From VGRW01 sp041498295 (GTDB taxonomy: Bacteria > Myxococcota_A > UBA9160 > SZUA-336), in NCBI GenBank assembly GCA_041498295.1, contig JBGQIB010000039.1, positions 1 through 32,619 of the forward strand: a stretch of 32,619 nucleotides of DNA, read 5' to 3'. Shown here piece by piece: positions 23,234 through 31,562 of the stretch. Within the stretch, counting starts at the first letter, position 1. Each line of letters begins with the position of its first letter. The translations under genes and the position numbers were made by a program. A model generated the notes under the pieces. It searched no databases. It was not told where the DNA came from and was given only the letters and a program-made list of their open reading frames with translations.

Positions 23234-25024
23234 GTGAGCGAGTTCGCCGCTGCGCCGCGCTTCATCCCGCTCGCGGAGTTACTCGCCGTGGGCCGAGATC
23301 CGCGCGCGCTGGTGGCGTTCTCGCGCGACGGCGAGCGCGATTGGGCGGACTTCTCGGGCCGCGTCGCCGCGCTCGCGCGCGCGATCGAGTCACGCCGCGC
23401 GAGCCGCTTCGTGTTGTTCTCGGAGGACAGCTACGCGTTCGGCGTCGGTCTCTTCGCGCTCGCGCACGCCGGCGCGCGCGCGCTGATCGCGCCGAATCGC
23501 CAGCCACAGACATTGACCGAGTTGGCCGTGCACGCGGACGGGGCGATCGTCGACCCGGGAGTGGGCGAGGCGGAGCTCGCGCGTGTCCCGCGTCTCGATC
23601 CGTTGGGCTTCGCGCCGGCGCGCGATCCGCACTTCCGCGCGCTCGATCCCGGGCAGTCGCTCGCCGAGCTTTCGACCTCGGGCACGACCGGGCCAGGCAA
23701 GGCGGTGCCAAAGACGCTGCGCCATCTCGACCTCGAGGTCGCGGTGCACGAGCAGCTGTTCGGCGCGCGACTCGGTGCGGGCGCGCGCGTGTTCGCGACC
23801 GTCTCGCACCAACACCTCTACGGGCTCTTGTTTCGGCTGCTCTGGCCGCTCGCGTCGGGCCGCGCGTTCTGCGCCGAGACGTTTCTCCACCTCGAGGAGC
23901 TGTTCCCGCGCATGCGTGCGTCGGGCGCGTTCGCGCTCGCCACGACGCCGGTGCATCTGCGGCGCATGCGCTCGGACGCGGAGCTCGCGAGCTTGCACGA
24001 CGGGGCGCGCGCGATCTTCTCGTCGGGCGGTCCGCTCGAGGATGAAGTCGCGCGCGACGTGGCCGAGCGCATCGGTCACGCGCCCATCGAGATCTTCGGG
24101 TCGAGTGAGACCGGCGGGGTCGCGTGGCGCGAGCAATCCAGCGCCGCCGAGTCGGCGCCTTGGCGCGCATTTCCCGGAGTCGCGCTCGCCCGCGAGCCCG
24201 AGGAGCAGCGCCTGGTCGTGCGCTCGCCGTACGTGAGTCAGGGCTCGGCCGCGAAAGCGGGCGAGCCGCAGGAACTGGTGATGGGCGACCGGATCGAGCT
24301 CGCCGCCGACGGCTCGTTCCGTCTGCTCGGCCGCGCGGATCGCATCGTGAAGGTCGGCGAGAAGCGGCTCGCGCTTCCCGAGATGGAGTCGCACCTGCGC
24401 GCGCACCCATGGGTGGCCGAGGCGGCGCTGGTCGCGTTCGAGAATCTCGGTGACACTCGCGTCGGCGCCGTGATCGCGCTCTCCGACTCTGGCCAAGCGG
24501 AGCTCGCGCGGAGTGGGCGGCGCGCGCTCGGCGCAGCACTCGCCGATCACCTGGCGGGCTACTGGGATCGCGTGTTGTTGCCGCGCGCGTGGCGCTACGT
24601 GGCCGAGCTACCGCGCGATCCACAGGGGAAAGTCGCGCGCGCGGGGCTGCTCGAGCTGCTCGAGGGCGGCGCGACGCCCGCGCCGGTGCTCGCGCCCATC
24701 CTGATCTCGGAACGTCGCGCCGAGCGCTCACTCGAGCGCACGCTGCGCGTCCCGGCGGACCTCGCGTTTCTCGAAGGTCACTTTCCGGGACGACCGGTCG
24801 TCGCAGGGGTCGTGCAGATCCATTGGGTGATGCTGGCGGCGCGCGAGCTCCTGGGCCCCGCGTTGCGCGCGCGCTCTCTCGAGGGCGTGCGCTTCCGCGA
24901 CCTGCTGCTGCCCGATCAAGTGTTCCAGCTCGAGCTCGAAATCTCCTCCGACGGCGCCGCGCTGCGCTTCCGCCTGTTCACGGACGACAGCGTGTTCTCG
25001 GCCGGTCGAGTCGTGCTGCGATGA
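23234..25024 (+). CDS. AMP ligase fused to hotdog 3-hydroxyacyl dehydratase
   Basis: This 596-residue bifunctional protein has residues 1 to about 480 as an adenylate-forming ligase: P-loop STSGTTGPGK (147-156), IEIFGSSETGGVAW as the YGxTE region, LLGRADRIVKVGEKR, and an A10-like PQGKVAR. Residues about 500-596 are a FabZ/ApeI-like hotdog dehydratase domain with FLEGHFPGRPVVAGV (His516) as the active-site helix region. The ligase probably activates the aryl starter made by the ammonia-lyase and loads it on a neighbouring ACP; the dehydratase removes water from 3-hydroxyacyl intermediates during chain growth. A GTG start at 23234 follows GAGGAG. The stop overlaps the GT2 start (ATGA). The fusion ties starter loading to elongation. 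Confidence 0.88.
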   Translation: MSEFAAAPRFIPLAELLAVGRDPRALVAFSRDGERDWADFSGRVAALARAIESRRASRFVLFSEDSYAFGVGLFALAHAGARALIAPNRQPQTLTELAVHADGAIVDPGVGEAELARVPRLDPLGFAPARDPHFRALDPGQSLAELSTSGTTGPGKAVPKTLRHLDLEVAVHEQLFGARLGAGARVFATVSHQHLYGLLFRLLWPLASGRAFCAETFLHLEELFPRMRASGAFALATTPVHLRRMRSDAELASLHDGARAIFSSGGPLEDEVARDVAERIGHAPIEIFGSSETGGVAWREQSSAAESAPWRAFPGVALAREPEEQRLVVRSPYVSQGSAAKAGEPQELVMGDRIELAADGSFRLLGRADRIVKVGEKRLALPEMESHLRAHPWVAEAALVAFENLGDTRVGAVIALSDSGQAELARSGRRALGAALADHLAGYWDRVLLPRAWRYVAELPRDPQGKVARAGLLELLEGGATPAPVLAPILISERRAERSLERTLRVPADLAFLEGHFPGRPVVAGVVQIHWVMLAARELLGPALRARSLEGVRFRDLLLPDQVFQLELEISSDGAALRFRLFTDDSVFSAGRVVLR

Positions 25025-25755
25025 AGCCGTGCATCCTGATCCCGTGCTACGAACACGGCGAACCGCTGCGCGCCGTGCTCGAGTCACTCGAACCCTACGC
25101 ACTTCCGTGTCTGGTCGTCGACGACGGCAGCGGCGCGCAGACACTGGCCCGGCTCGACGCGATCGCGCGCGAGCTGCCGTTCGTACGCGTGCAGCGGTTC
25201 AGCCCGAATCGCGGCAAGGGGGCCGTGCTGAAAGACGGCTTCCGCTGGGCCGCGAGCCTCGGCTTCACGCACGCCGTCTGCCTCGACGCCGACGGCCAGC
25301 ACGACGCAACCGCGGTGCCGCGCTTTCTCGATGCCATGCGCAAGGAGCCGGACGCGCTCGTGCTCGGCGAGCCGATCTTCGACGCGAGCGCGCCGCGCGC
25401 GCGCATCTGGGCGCGCCAGCTCTCACGCGCCGCGGTCTGGATCGCGACGCTGTCGCTCGAGATCCGCGATCCGCTCTGCGGCATGCGCGGGATTCCACTC
25501 GCCGCGGCGCTGCGCGTGATGCGCGGCGCGGACGTCGGCAACCGCATGGAGTTCGACCCGAAGTTCGCGGTGCTCTGTGTCTTCGACGCCATGCCGATCC
25601 GCAACCTGCCCGTGCGCGTCGTGTACCCGGTGGGCGGGCTGTCGCACTTCGACGTGGGGCGCGACTTTCCCGTGATGGGCGCGACCTACCTGCGGCTCTG
25701 GCTCGGCATGGCATCGCGCGCGCCGGCGCTGCTGCGACGACGAGGCGCGCGATGA
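25021..25755 (+). CDS. Family 2 glycosyltransferase
   Basis: This 244-residue GT-A fold enzyme has the nucleotide-sugar motif LVVDDGS (31-37), NRGKGAVLKDGF (63-74) and the metal-binding DADGQHD (89-95), as in dolichyl-phosphate mannose synthase-like GT2 proteins. No C-terminal membrane segment is present. In aryl polyene clusters a GT2 is commonly next to, or fused with, the LpxL-type acyltransferase that follows here; together they probably build the glycolipid to which the polyene is attached. The start overlaps the preceding stop by 4 nt and the stop overlaps the next start by 4 nt, indicating strict coupling. The sugar donor is unknown. Confidence 0.88.
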   Translation: MKPCILIPCYEHGEPLRAVLESLEPYALPCLVVDDGSGAQTLARLDAIARELPFVRVQRFSPNRGKGAVLKDGFRWAASLGFTHAVCLDADGQHDATAVPRFLDAMRKEPDALVLGEPIFDASAPRARIWARQLSRAAVWIATLSLEIRDPLCGMRGIPLAAALRVMRGADVGNRMEFDPKFAVLCVFDAMPIRNLPVRVVYPVGGLSHFDVGRDFPVMGATYLRLWLGMASRAPALLRRRGAR

Positions 25756-26711
25756 GCGGCGGATCCGCGTGGGCGGAGAAGAGCGAGCGGGGCAATCGCG
25801 GCTGGCTGCGCTTCGCCCTCTGGCTGTACCGAAATCTAGGCCGCTGGTCGGTCGCTACGATCCTGGTGCCGATCACCGCGTACTTCATTCTGTTCGACTC
25901 AGTGACTCGCCGCTCGTCGCGCGACTGGCTGGCGACGGCGTTCGCGACACCCGAGGGCCGAGCGGCGCTGGGTCGCAGACCCGGCTGGATCTCGACCTTC
26001 CGGCACGTATACTCCTTTTCGAGCAGCGGGCTGGACCGCTTGGTTCTCTGGGCGGGTGGCGGGGGCTCGTTCCGCATCGACCACAGCGGCGGGGAGAGGC
26101 TGCTCGAGCTCGCGCGCCAGGGGCGAGGGGCGATCCTGCTCGGCGCGCACTTTGGCAGCTTCGACATGCTGCGCATGATCTCGAGTCAGTACGGCCTGCG
26201 CGTGAACGTGCTGATGTTCACCGAGCACGCCGCGCGCGTGAACGAGCTGTTCGACTCACTCGGCGGCGAGAGCCGCGTGCGGGTGATCTTCGTCGATCCG
26301 GGCTCCGTGCAGGTCGCGTTCGAGATCAAGGCATGTCTCGCGCGCGGCGAGTTCGTCGGCATTCTCGCGGACCGGGTGCACCCGGGCGGTCGCGAGCGTC
26401 CCGCCGCCACTCAGTTCGCGGGTCGGCGCGCGGCGTTTCCGCTCTCGCCGTTCCTCTTGGGCGCCGTACTCGGCGCACCGGTGTTCCTGTCGGTCTGCAT
26501 CTCGACGGGTCACCTGCGCTACTTCGCCGTCACCGAGCCGATCTTCGAGGGCGGCTCCGTGCCGCGAAACCTGCGCGAGAAGGTGGCGCACGAGATGCTC
26601 GAGGCTTGGGTGCGCCGCTTCGAGCACCACTGCCTGCGCACGCCGAAGCAGTGGTTCAACTTCTACGACTTCTTCGGCGACGGCCAGCGCGCGTTGGAGG
26701 AGACGCCGTGA
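25752..26711 (+). CDS. LpxL/HtrB-like lipid acyltransferase
   Basis: The 319-residue inner-membrane acyltransferase of the lipid A late-acyltransferase family has an N-terminal hydrophobic helix (about 32-48) and the catalytic HX4D motif as HFGSFD (133-138). It also has ADRVHPGGRERPAATQFAGR, the region that binds donor and acceptor, and the closing RTPKQWFNFYDFF segment. This class in aryl polyene clusters probably acylates the pigment's glycolipid or transfers the polyene from ACP. It is translationally coupled on both sides (ATGA at 25752 and GTGA at 26708). It is unlikely to be the housekeeping LpxL because of its position between GT2 and dehydratase genes. Confidence 0.88.
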   Translation: MSGGSAWAEKSERGNRGWLRFALWLYRNLGRWSVATILVPITAYFILFDSVTRRSSRDWLATAFATPEGRAALGRRPGWISTFRHVYSFSSSGLDRLVLWAGGGGSFRIDHSGGERLLELARQGRGAILLGAHFGSFDMLRMISSQYGLRVNVLMFTEHAARVNELFDSLGGESRVRVIFVDPGSVQVAFEIKACLARGEFVGILADRVHPGGRERPAATQFAGRRAAFPLSPFLLGAVLGAPVFLSVCISTGHLRYFAVTEPIFEGGSVPRNLREKVAHEMLEAWVRRFEHHCLRTPKQWFNFYDFFGDGQRALEETP

Positions 26712-27163
26712 GTGACGCGGCCGCGCTGCCGTCGCTCGACACCTTGATCCCGCATGCGGGCCCGATGCGGCTACTCGCGCGCGTGCTCGAGCACTCGCGC
26801 GAGCGCACCGTTTGCGCCATCGATCCCGCCGCCTCCGAGCTGTTCCGCGATCCGGACGGCCGCGTGCCGGCGTGGGTCGCGGTCGAGTACATGGCGCAGG
26901 GGGTCGCCGCGCACGGCGCGCTGCTCGACGGTGTCTCGACGCCGCGACCCGGCTTCTTGGTCGGAGCGAAGCGAATCACGCTGCTGCGCGAGAGCTTCGC
27001 GACCGACGAGTCACTCGAGGTCTCGGCGCGCATCCTGCAGCGCGTGGGGCGGCTCGCGTCGCTCGCCTGCGAGCTGCGCGCGGGCGGCGAGCTCGTCGCG
27101 GAGGGGACGCTCTCCGTATTCATTCCCGACTCGATCCGTCCGCCGCGCGGGTCCGCGACGTGA
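26708..27163 (+). CDS. Hotdog 3-hydroxyacyl-ACP dehydratase (ApeP-like)
   Basis: The 151-residue hotdog protein has the starting motif LIPHAGPMRLLARV and a central helix WVAVEYMAQGVAAHGAL typical of the ApeP/FabA-like dehydratases of aryl polyene clusters. It is the second dehydratase of the operon; the other is fused to the ligase. Studied aryl polyene systems use two such proteins (ApeI and ApeP), so a complex of the two is plausible here. GTG at 26708 overlaps the upstream stop, and its stop overlaps the KR start. It acts on ACP-bound 3-hydroxy intermediates in the cytoplasm. Confidence 0.85.
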   Translation: MSDAAALPSLDTLIPHAGPMRLLARVLEHSRERTVCAIDPAASELFRDPDGRVPAWVAVEYMAQGVAAHGALLDGVSTPRPGFLVGAKRITLLRESFATDESLEVSARILQRVGRLASLACELRAGGELVAEGTLSVFIPDSIRPPRGSAT

Positions 27164-27897
27164 GCGCGCCGGAGACTCGCCGCGTGCTCGTCACCGGCGC
27201 CAGCCGCGGCATCGGCCGCGCCTGCGCGCTCGGCCTCGCGCGCGCGGGCTTCGACCTCGCGCTCGGCTTCCGCGCGAACGCGAGCGCCGCGCAGACGCTC
27301 GAGAAGGAAGTGTCCGCGCTCGGCCGCGCGGCGTCGCTCGTGCCGTTCGACGTGGCCGATCGCGCGGGCGCCGCGGCCGCGCTCGAGGCTGACCTTGGCG
27401 CGCACGGTCCCTACTGGGGCGCCGTGCTCGCCGCAGGCGTGCACGAGGACGCGGCCTTCCCGGCGATGTCGGGTGACGCGTGGGACCGCGTGCTGGGCGC
27501 GAATCTCGGCGGCTTCTTCAACGTGTTGAAGCCGCTCGTCATGCCGCTCGTGCGCATGCACGACGGCGGGCGCATCGTCACGATCTCGTCGATCGCGGGG
27601 CTCGCGGGAAACCGCGGCCAGGTGAATTACGCCGCGTCGAAGGCCGGCCTGCACGGAGCGACCAAGGCGCTGGCGCTCGAGCTCGCCAAGCGCGCGATCA
27701 CCGTGAACTGCATCGCGCCGGGCCTCGTCGAGACGGAGATGCTCGCGGGCGCGCCCGTCGAGGAGCTGCGCAAGCTCGTGCCGATGCAGCGGCTCGGGCG
27801 GCCCGATGAGATCGCGTCGCTCGTGGTGTATTTGTTCTCCGAGGGGGCCGGCTACATCACCGGCCAGGTGATCTCGGTGAACGGAGGCATGCGGTGA
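27160..27897 (+). CDS. 3-oxoacyl-ACP reductase (FabG-like ketoreductase)
   Basis: The 245-residue classical SDR has TGASRGIG (12-19), a catalytic triad of Ser144, Tyr157 and Lys161 (NYAASK), and the FabG-like C-terminus GYITGQVISVNGGM. It reduces the beta-keto group after each condensation, giving the substrate for the dehydratases. Arg16 in the glycine loop favours NADPH. The GTG start overlaps the dehydratase stop and its TGA overlaps the GTG of the next gene. The common NNAG motif is changed to LAAGV (90-94), seen in some polyketide ketoreductases; this does not remove the catalytic residues. Confidence 0.92.
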   Translation: MSAPETRRVLVTGASRGIGRACALGLARAGFDLALGFRANASAAQTLEKEVSALGRAASLVPFDVADRAGAAAALEADLGAHGPYWGAVLAAGVHEDAAFPAMSGDAWDRVLGANLGGFFNVLKPLVMPLVRMHDGGRIVTISSIAGLAGNRGQVNYAASKAGLHGATKALALELAKRAITVNCIAPGLVETEMLAGAPVEELRKLVPMQRLGRPDEIASLVVYLFSEGAGYITGQVISVNGGMR

Positions 27898-29474
27898 AGC
27901 TGGCCGAGCAGACCGACGTCGACGTTGCCATCCTCGGCGGGGGCCTGGCCGGAAACCTGCTCGCGCGCCAGCTCTCGCGCAGCCTGCCAGGCCTGCGCAT
28001 CGGCCTGTACGAGAAGTCGCGCGAGGCGAGCTGGAAGGTCGGTGAGTCGGTCGTCGAGATCGGGAGTCACTATCTCATCAAGCGCCTCGGCCTCTCGCGC
28101 TATCTGTACGATCGCCACTTCCCGAAGAACGGCCTGCGCTACTTCTTCGACGACGAGTCGCGCGCGCTGCCGCTCTGGGAGATGAGCGAGATCGGGCCGG
28201 TGAATCTGCCGTTCCACCCGTCGTTCCAGATCGACCGCCTGCGACTCGAGAGCGATCTGCTCGAGATGAACGCGCGCGCCGGCGTGCAGGTCGAGCTCGG
28301 CGTGAAGGCGCGGCCGGTCGCCATGGGCGCGGGCGGCGCGCCGCACGTGTTCGAGGTGTCGGGCGCCAGCGGTGCGCGGCGGATCTCGACGCGCTGGCTG
28401 GTCGATGCCGCGGGCCGCGCCGACCTGCTCGCGCGGGCGCTTGGCCTGCGCCTGCGCGAGGACGCGCATCGAATCGGCTCGGTATGGGGCCGCTTCGAGG
28501 GCGTGGCCGACGTCGACGACCTCGGCCCCGAGCCGTGGCGCGCGCGCGTGCGTCACTCCTCGCGCTTCCTGTCGACGATTCACTTCTTCTATCCCGGGTA
28601 CTGGATCTGGTTCATCCCGCTGCACGACGGAGTCACGAGCGTCGGAGTGACTGGCAAGACCGGCTTCGACCCGCGCCAGCTGCGCACGAGCGATGGCCTG
28701 CGGCGCTTCCTCGACGGCCACGCCGCCGTGGCGCACCTGCTGCGCGACGCGAAGGCGCTCGACCAGGGCAGTTACACGCAGATCGCGTATTCGACCGAGC
28801 GCTACTTCTCCCCCGACCGCTGGGGACTCACCGGCGAAGCCGCGACTTCCGCCGATCCGCTGTACAGCCCGGGCACCGACTTCATCGCGCACGAGAACGA
28901 CTTCCTCTCGGAGCTGATCCAGCGCGACCTCGCGGGCGAGGACTCGGCAGAGCTCGCGCAGCGCACCGAGCTCTACGACCGCTTCATGGCGTTCCGCCAA
29001 GAGGCGACCTTGTCGCTGTACCGGAACCTGTACGAGACGTTCGGCAGCTTCGAGCTCGGCAAGCTCAAGTGGGATTTCGACATCGGCTGTTACTACAACC
29101 TGTGGGTCTCGCCGTACCTGCGCGACGAGCATCTCGATCCGCGCTGGCTGCGCCGCCAGCTGCGCATGTCTCCGTTGATCCTGCGCGCGCTGGCGAACTT
29201 CAACGAGCTGTTCCGCAAGGTGGCCGACTCACTCCAGCGGCGCGGCGAGTTCTACCGGCGCAACCGCGGCGAGTTCACGCCTGGCCTCGACCACCTCGAC
29301 TTCCTGCAGCGCGTCGGCATGGCGCGGCCGCGCCGCGAGGTGCTCGAGAAGACCGAGCAGATCTTCAACGACGTGCGCCGCCGCGCGCTCGTCATGCTCG
29401 GCCCCGACGCGCGCCACGCGCCCGACGAGGAGCTGTCGCTCAGCGCGCTGCTCTCCGCCGACTCCCTTGACTAA
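27894..29474 (+). CDS. Second flavin-dependent halogenase-like protein
   Basis: The 526-residue flavoprotein has GGGLAG (15-20) for FAD, KVGES (48-52), a Lys at 78 in HFPKNGLRYFF at the place of the catalytic halogenase lysine, and WIWFIP (237-242) matching the WxWxIP halogenase signature. A long helical C-terminal part (about 360-526) is larger than in the first halogenase-like protein of the window. Proteins like this are standard in aryl polyene and flexirubin clusters and are annotated as tryptophan 7-halogenases, but their activity is often untested; hydroxylation of the aryl ring is an alternative. It is coupled to the KR gene by GTGA at 27894 and to the membrane-protein gene by an 8-nt overlap. 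Confidence 0.82.
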   Translation: MKLAEQTDVDVAILGGGLAGNLLARQLSRSLPGLRIGLYEKSREASWKVGESVVEIGSHYLIKRLGLSRYLYDRHFPKNGLRYFFDDESRALPLWEMSEIGPVNLPFHPSFQIDRLRLESDLLEMNARAGVQVELGVKARPVAMGAGGAPHVFEVSGASGARRISTRWLVDAAGRADLLARALGLRLREDAHRIGSVWGRFEGVADVDDLGPEPWRARVRHSSRFLSTIHFFYPGYWIWFIPLHDGVTSVGVTGKTGFDPRQLRTSDGLRRFLDGHAAVAHLLRDAKALDQGSYTQIAYSTERYFSPDRWGLTGEAATSADPLYSPGTDFIAHENDFLSELIQRDLAGEDSAELAQRTELYDRFMAFRQEATLSLYRNLYETFGSFELGKLKWDFDIGCYYNLWVSPYLRDEHLDPRWLRRQLRMSPLILRALANFNELFRKVADSLQRRGEFYRRNRGEFTPGLDHLDFLQRVGMARPRREVLEKTEQIFNDVRRRALVMLGPDARHAPDEELSLSALLSADSLD

Positions 29475-30180
29475 GCCGTCGCGCCCCAGCTTCGGACAAC
29501 TCGTGCTCGGCCTCGCGTTCGCCGGCTTGGCCGTCGCGTGGCCGCTGTTCGCCGAGTGGATGGTCGATCGCTTCGGCGTGCGGGCGCTCGCGGCGACACT
29601 TCTCGGTGTAAGTGCGCTCTCCGTACGCTCGGCGCGCGGCGCGCTGCCGGCAGAGCTCGCGCTCGGCACTTTCTACCTGGCGGGCCTCTTCGCGCTCGCG
29701 GCGCTCGCGCTCGCGACCGGCGAGCGCGTTTTTCTCCTGCTGATCCCCGCATGGGTGTGTGCCGCAGTCGCGCGCGTCTTCGCCGCGAGCCTCCACGGGG
29801 GCGGATCCGTGATCGAGCGCGTCGCATTCATGATTCAGCCCCACGCGCCCGAATTCATCCGCCCGTACTGCCGGCGAGTCACCGTCCTGTACGGCGCGGT
29901 GTTCGCCGCGACCGCTGTCGCCATCGCCGCGCTCGCGTTGTTCGCGCCGCTCGCCTGGTGGCGCGCGTACGCAGGCTGGATCGCATGGCTCGTGTTCGTC
30001 GGGCTCTTCGCCGTCGAGTTCGTCGTGCGCAAGGCGCACTTCCGAATCTACGACGACGGCCCCGTCGATTTCCTGTTCGAGCGCTTCTTCCCCGCCGAGC
30101 GCACCGAGATGGGCCGCCGCTCGAACGCCCACAAGGTTCAGATGAGGCGCTCACTCGGCAGGCCGGAGCGGGGCCGCTAG
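29467..30180 (+). CDS. COG4648-like membrane protein of aryl polyene cluster
   Basis: The 237-residue inner-membrane protein has about six hydrophobic helices (near 12-33, 40-52, 65-84, 88-107, 142-163 and 168-187) and a charged cytoplasmic-looking C-terminus with VRKAHFRIYDDGPVDFLFERFFP. Uncharacterised COG4648 proteins of this design are recurring members of aryl polyene clusters, often beside the ACP or ligase genes. The function is unknown; a scaffold or flippase-accessory role has no direct evidence. The TTG start at 29467 overlaps the previous gene by 8 nt and puts helix 1 at the right place. Its stop shares a CTAG with the convergent antiporter gene. Confidence 0.75.
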   Translation: MTKPSRPSFGQLVLGLAFAGLAVAWPLFAEWMVDRFGVRALAATLLGVSALSVRSARGALPAELALGTFYLAGLFALAALALATGERVFLLLIPAWVCAAVARVFAASLHGGGSVIERVAFMIQPHAPEFIRPYCRRVTVLYGAVFAATAVAIAALALFAPLAWWRAYAGWIAWLVFVGLFAVEFVVRKAHFRIYDDGPVDFLFERFFPAERTEMGRRSNAHKVQMRRSLGRPERGR

Positions 30181-31559
30181 CTCGCGCGGCGCAGCGACCA
30201 GGACAGCCCGAGCGGCGCGACCAGGGTCGTGGCGAGCACCATCAGCACGACGGCCGAGAACACGCCCGCGTCGACGACGCCGAGCTGCCGGCCGATGCTC
30301 GCGAAGATCAGGCCGACCTCGCCGCGCGGGACCATACCGAGGCCGATGCTCCACTTGCTGACTCCCGGTCCCGCGAACAGGCCGGTGGCGAGCTTGCTGA
30401 CGATCGCGATCGCGATGAAGGCGGAGCCGAGCAGGAGTGTCTCCGGCTGCGCAAGCAGCTCGAGATTCACTTGCATGCCCATCAGCACGAAGAACACGGG
30501 CGCGAAGATCGACTCGAGCGGCGCGAGCACTTCGTGCAGCGACGCTTCGTTCCGGGAGTCCGCCTCGAATTGCTCGTCGCGCAGCATCAGGCCCGCCGCG
30601 AACGCGCCGACGATCGACGCGAGGCCGATCTCGTTCACGAGCCACGCCAGCGCGAACGCGACGAGCAGCGGCGCGAGCAGCTTCGCGTGGCGGCGCTCGA
30701 GCGCCGCGAGCACGCGCGCGAGCCAGCCGCCCACGCGCTCGCCGACGAACAGCACGGCGACCAGGAAGCCGGCCGAGAGCAGGGCGATGCGCGCGATTCC
30801 GCCGAGCTCGACGTGCCCGCTCTGCGCGACGCCGACGACCACGGCGAGGATCACGAGGCCGAGCACGTCGTCGATCACCGCGGCACCGAGAATCACTTTG
30901 GCTTCGGAGCTCTCCATCTGGCCGAGGTCGCGAAGTACGCGCGCCGTGATGCCGACGCTCGTTGCCGTGAACGTGGCGCCGAGAAACAGATGCGCGGCCG
31001 CGCTCGCCTCGGGCAGCAGCCAGAGTGACACCGCGTAGCCGAGCGCGAAGGGCGCGACGACACCCGCGAGCGCGACGGCGGAGGCGCGCCCGCCCACGCG
31101 CAGCAGCCCTTCGATGCTCGACTCCAGGCCGACCATCAGCAGCAACAGGATCACGCCGAGATTCGAGAACACCCAGAGCGCGGTGAGAATCACGAGGAAG
31201 GTCGGGCCGTCGGGGCCTTCGAGCGCCGAGAGTGCGCGCGCGGATGCGACATCGGAGCCGACGTGCGCTGCGGCGACGAAGTCACGCAGTGCGATCGCGA
31301 TGCCCTCGCCGGACAGCCAGGCATGCTGCAAGAGCTCGGTCACGTTGCCGCCGTGCATGACGAGCGCGGCGAGCGGGTTGCCGAGCTGATAGGCGACGTT
31401 TCCGAGGACGACGCCGATCGTCAACTCGCCGACGACGGATGCGAGCTTGAGGCGCTGTGCCAGGGCGCGTCCGGCGAGCGCCGCGGCGGTGACCACGACG
31501 AGCGCGAGCAGCACGCTGGCGAACGGATCGACGTGCCCGGCCGCATGCGGGTCGCCCAA
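30177..31559 (-). CDS. Cation:proton antiporter (CPA2 family)
   Basis: The 460-residue protein has about 12 membrane helices. The core motif is FTATSVGITARVLRDLG (197-213) followed by GAAVIDDVLGLVIL with the ion-binding Asp230-Asp231 pair, as in electrogenic NapA-like CPA2 exchangers. There is no KTN/RCK domain at the C-terminus. Between helix 2 and helix 3 it carries a longer loop than usual (about residues 60-120). The TTG start at 31559 lies 3 nt after the chain-length-factor stop, so it is probably co-transcribed with the KS and CLF genes. Such antiporters are not a standard aryl polyene component; it may balance proton flux for the MMPL exporter, or be incidental. Confidence 0.87.
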   Translation of the reverse strand: MGDPHAAGHVDPFASVLLALVVVTAAALAGRALAQRLKLASVVGELTIGVVLGNVAYQLGNPLAALVMHGGNVTELLQHAWLSGEGIAIALRDFVAAAHVGSDVASARALSALEGPDGPTFLVILTALWVFSNLGVILLLLMVGLESSIEGLLRVGGRASAVALAGVVAPFALGYAVSLWLLPEASAAAHLFLGATFTATSVGITARVLRDLGQMESSEAKVILGAAVIDDVLGLVILAVVVGVAQSGHVELGGIARIALLSAGFLVAVLFVGERVGGWLARVLAALERRHAKLLAPLLVAFALAWLVNEIGLASIVGAFAAGLMLRDEQFEADSRNEASLHEVLAPLESIFAPVFFVLMGMQVNLELLAQPETLLLGSAFIAIAIVSKLATGLFAGPGVSKWSIGLGMVPRGEVGLIFASIGRQLGVVDAGVFSAVVLMVLATTLVAPLGLSWSLRRAS

Positions 31560-31562
31560 CCG

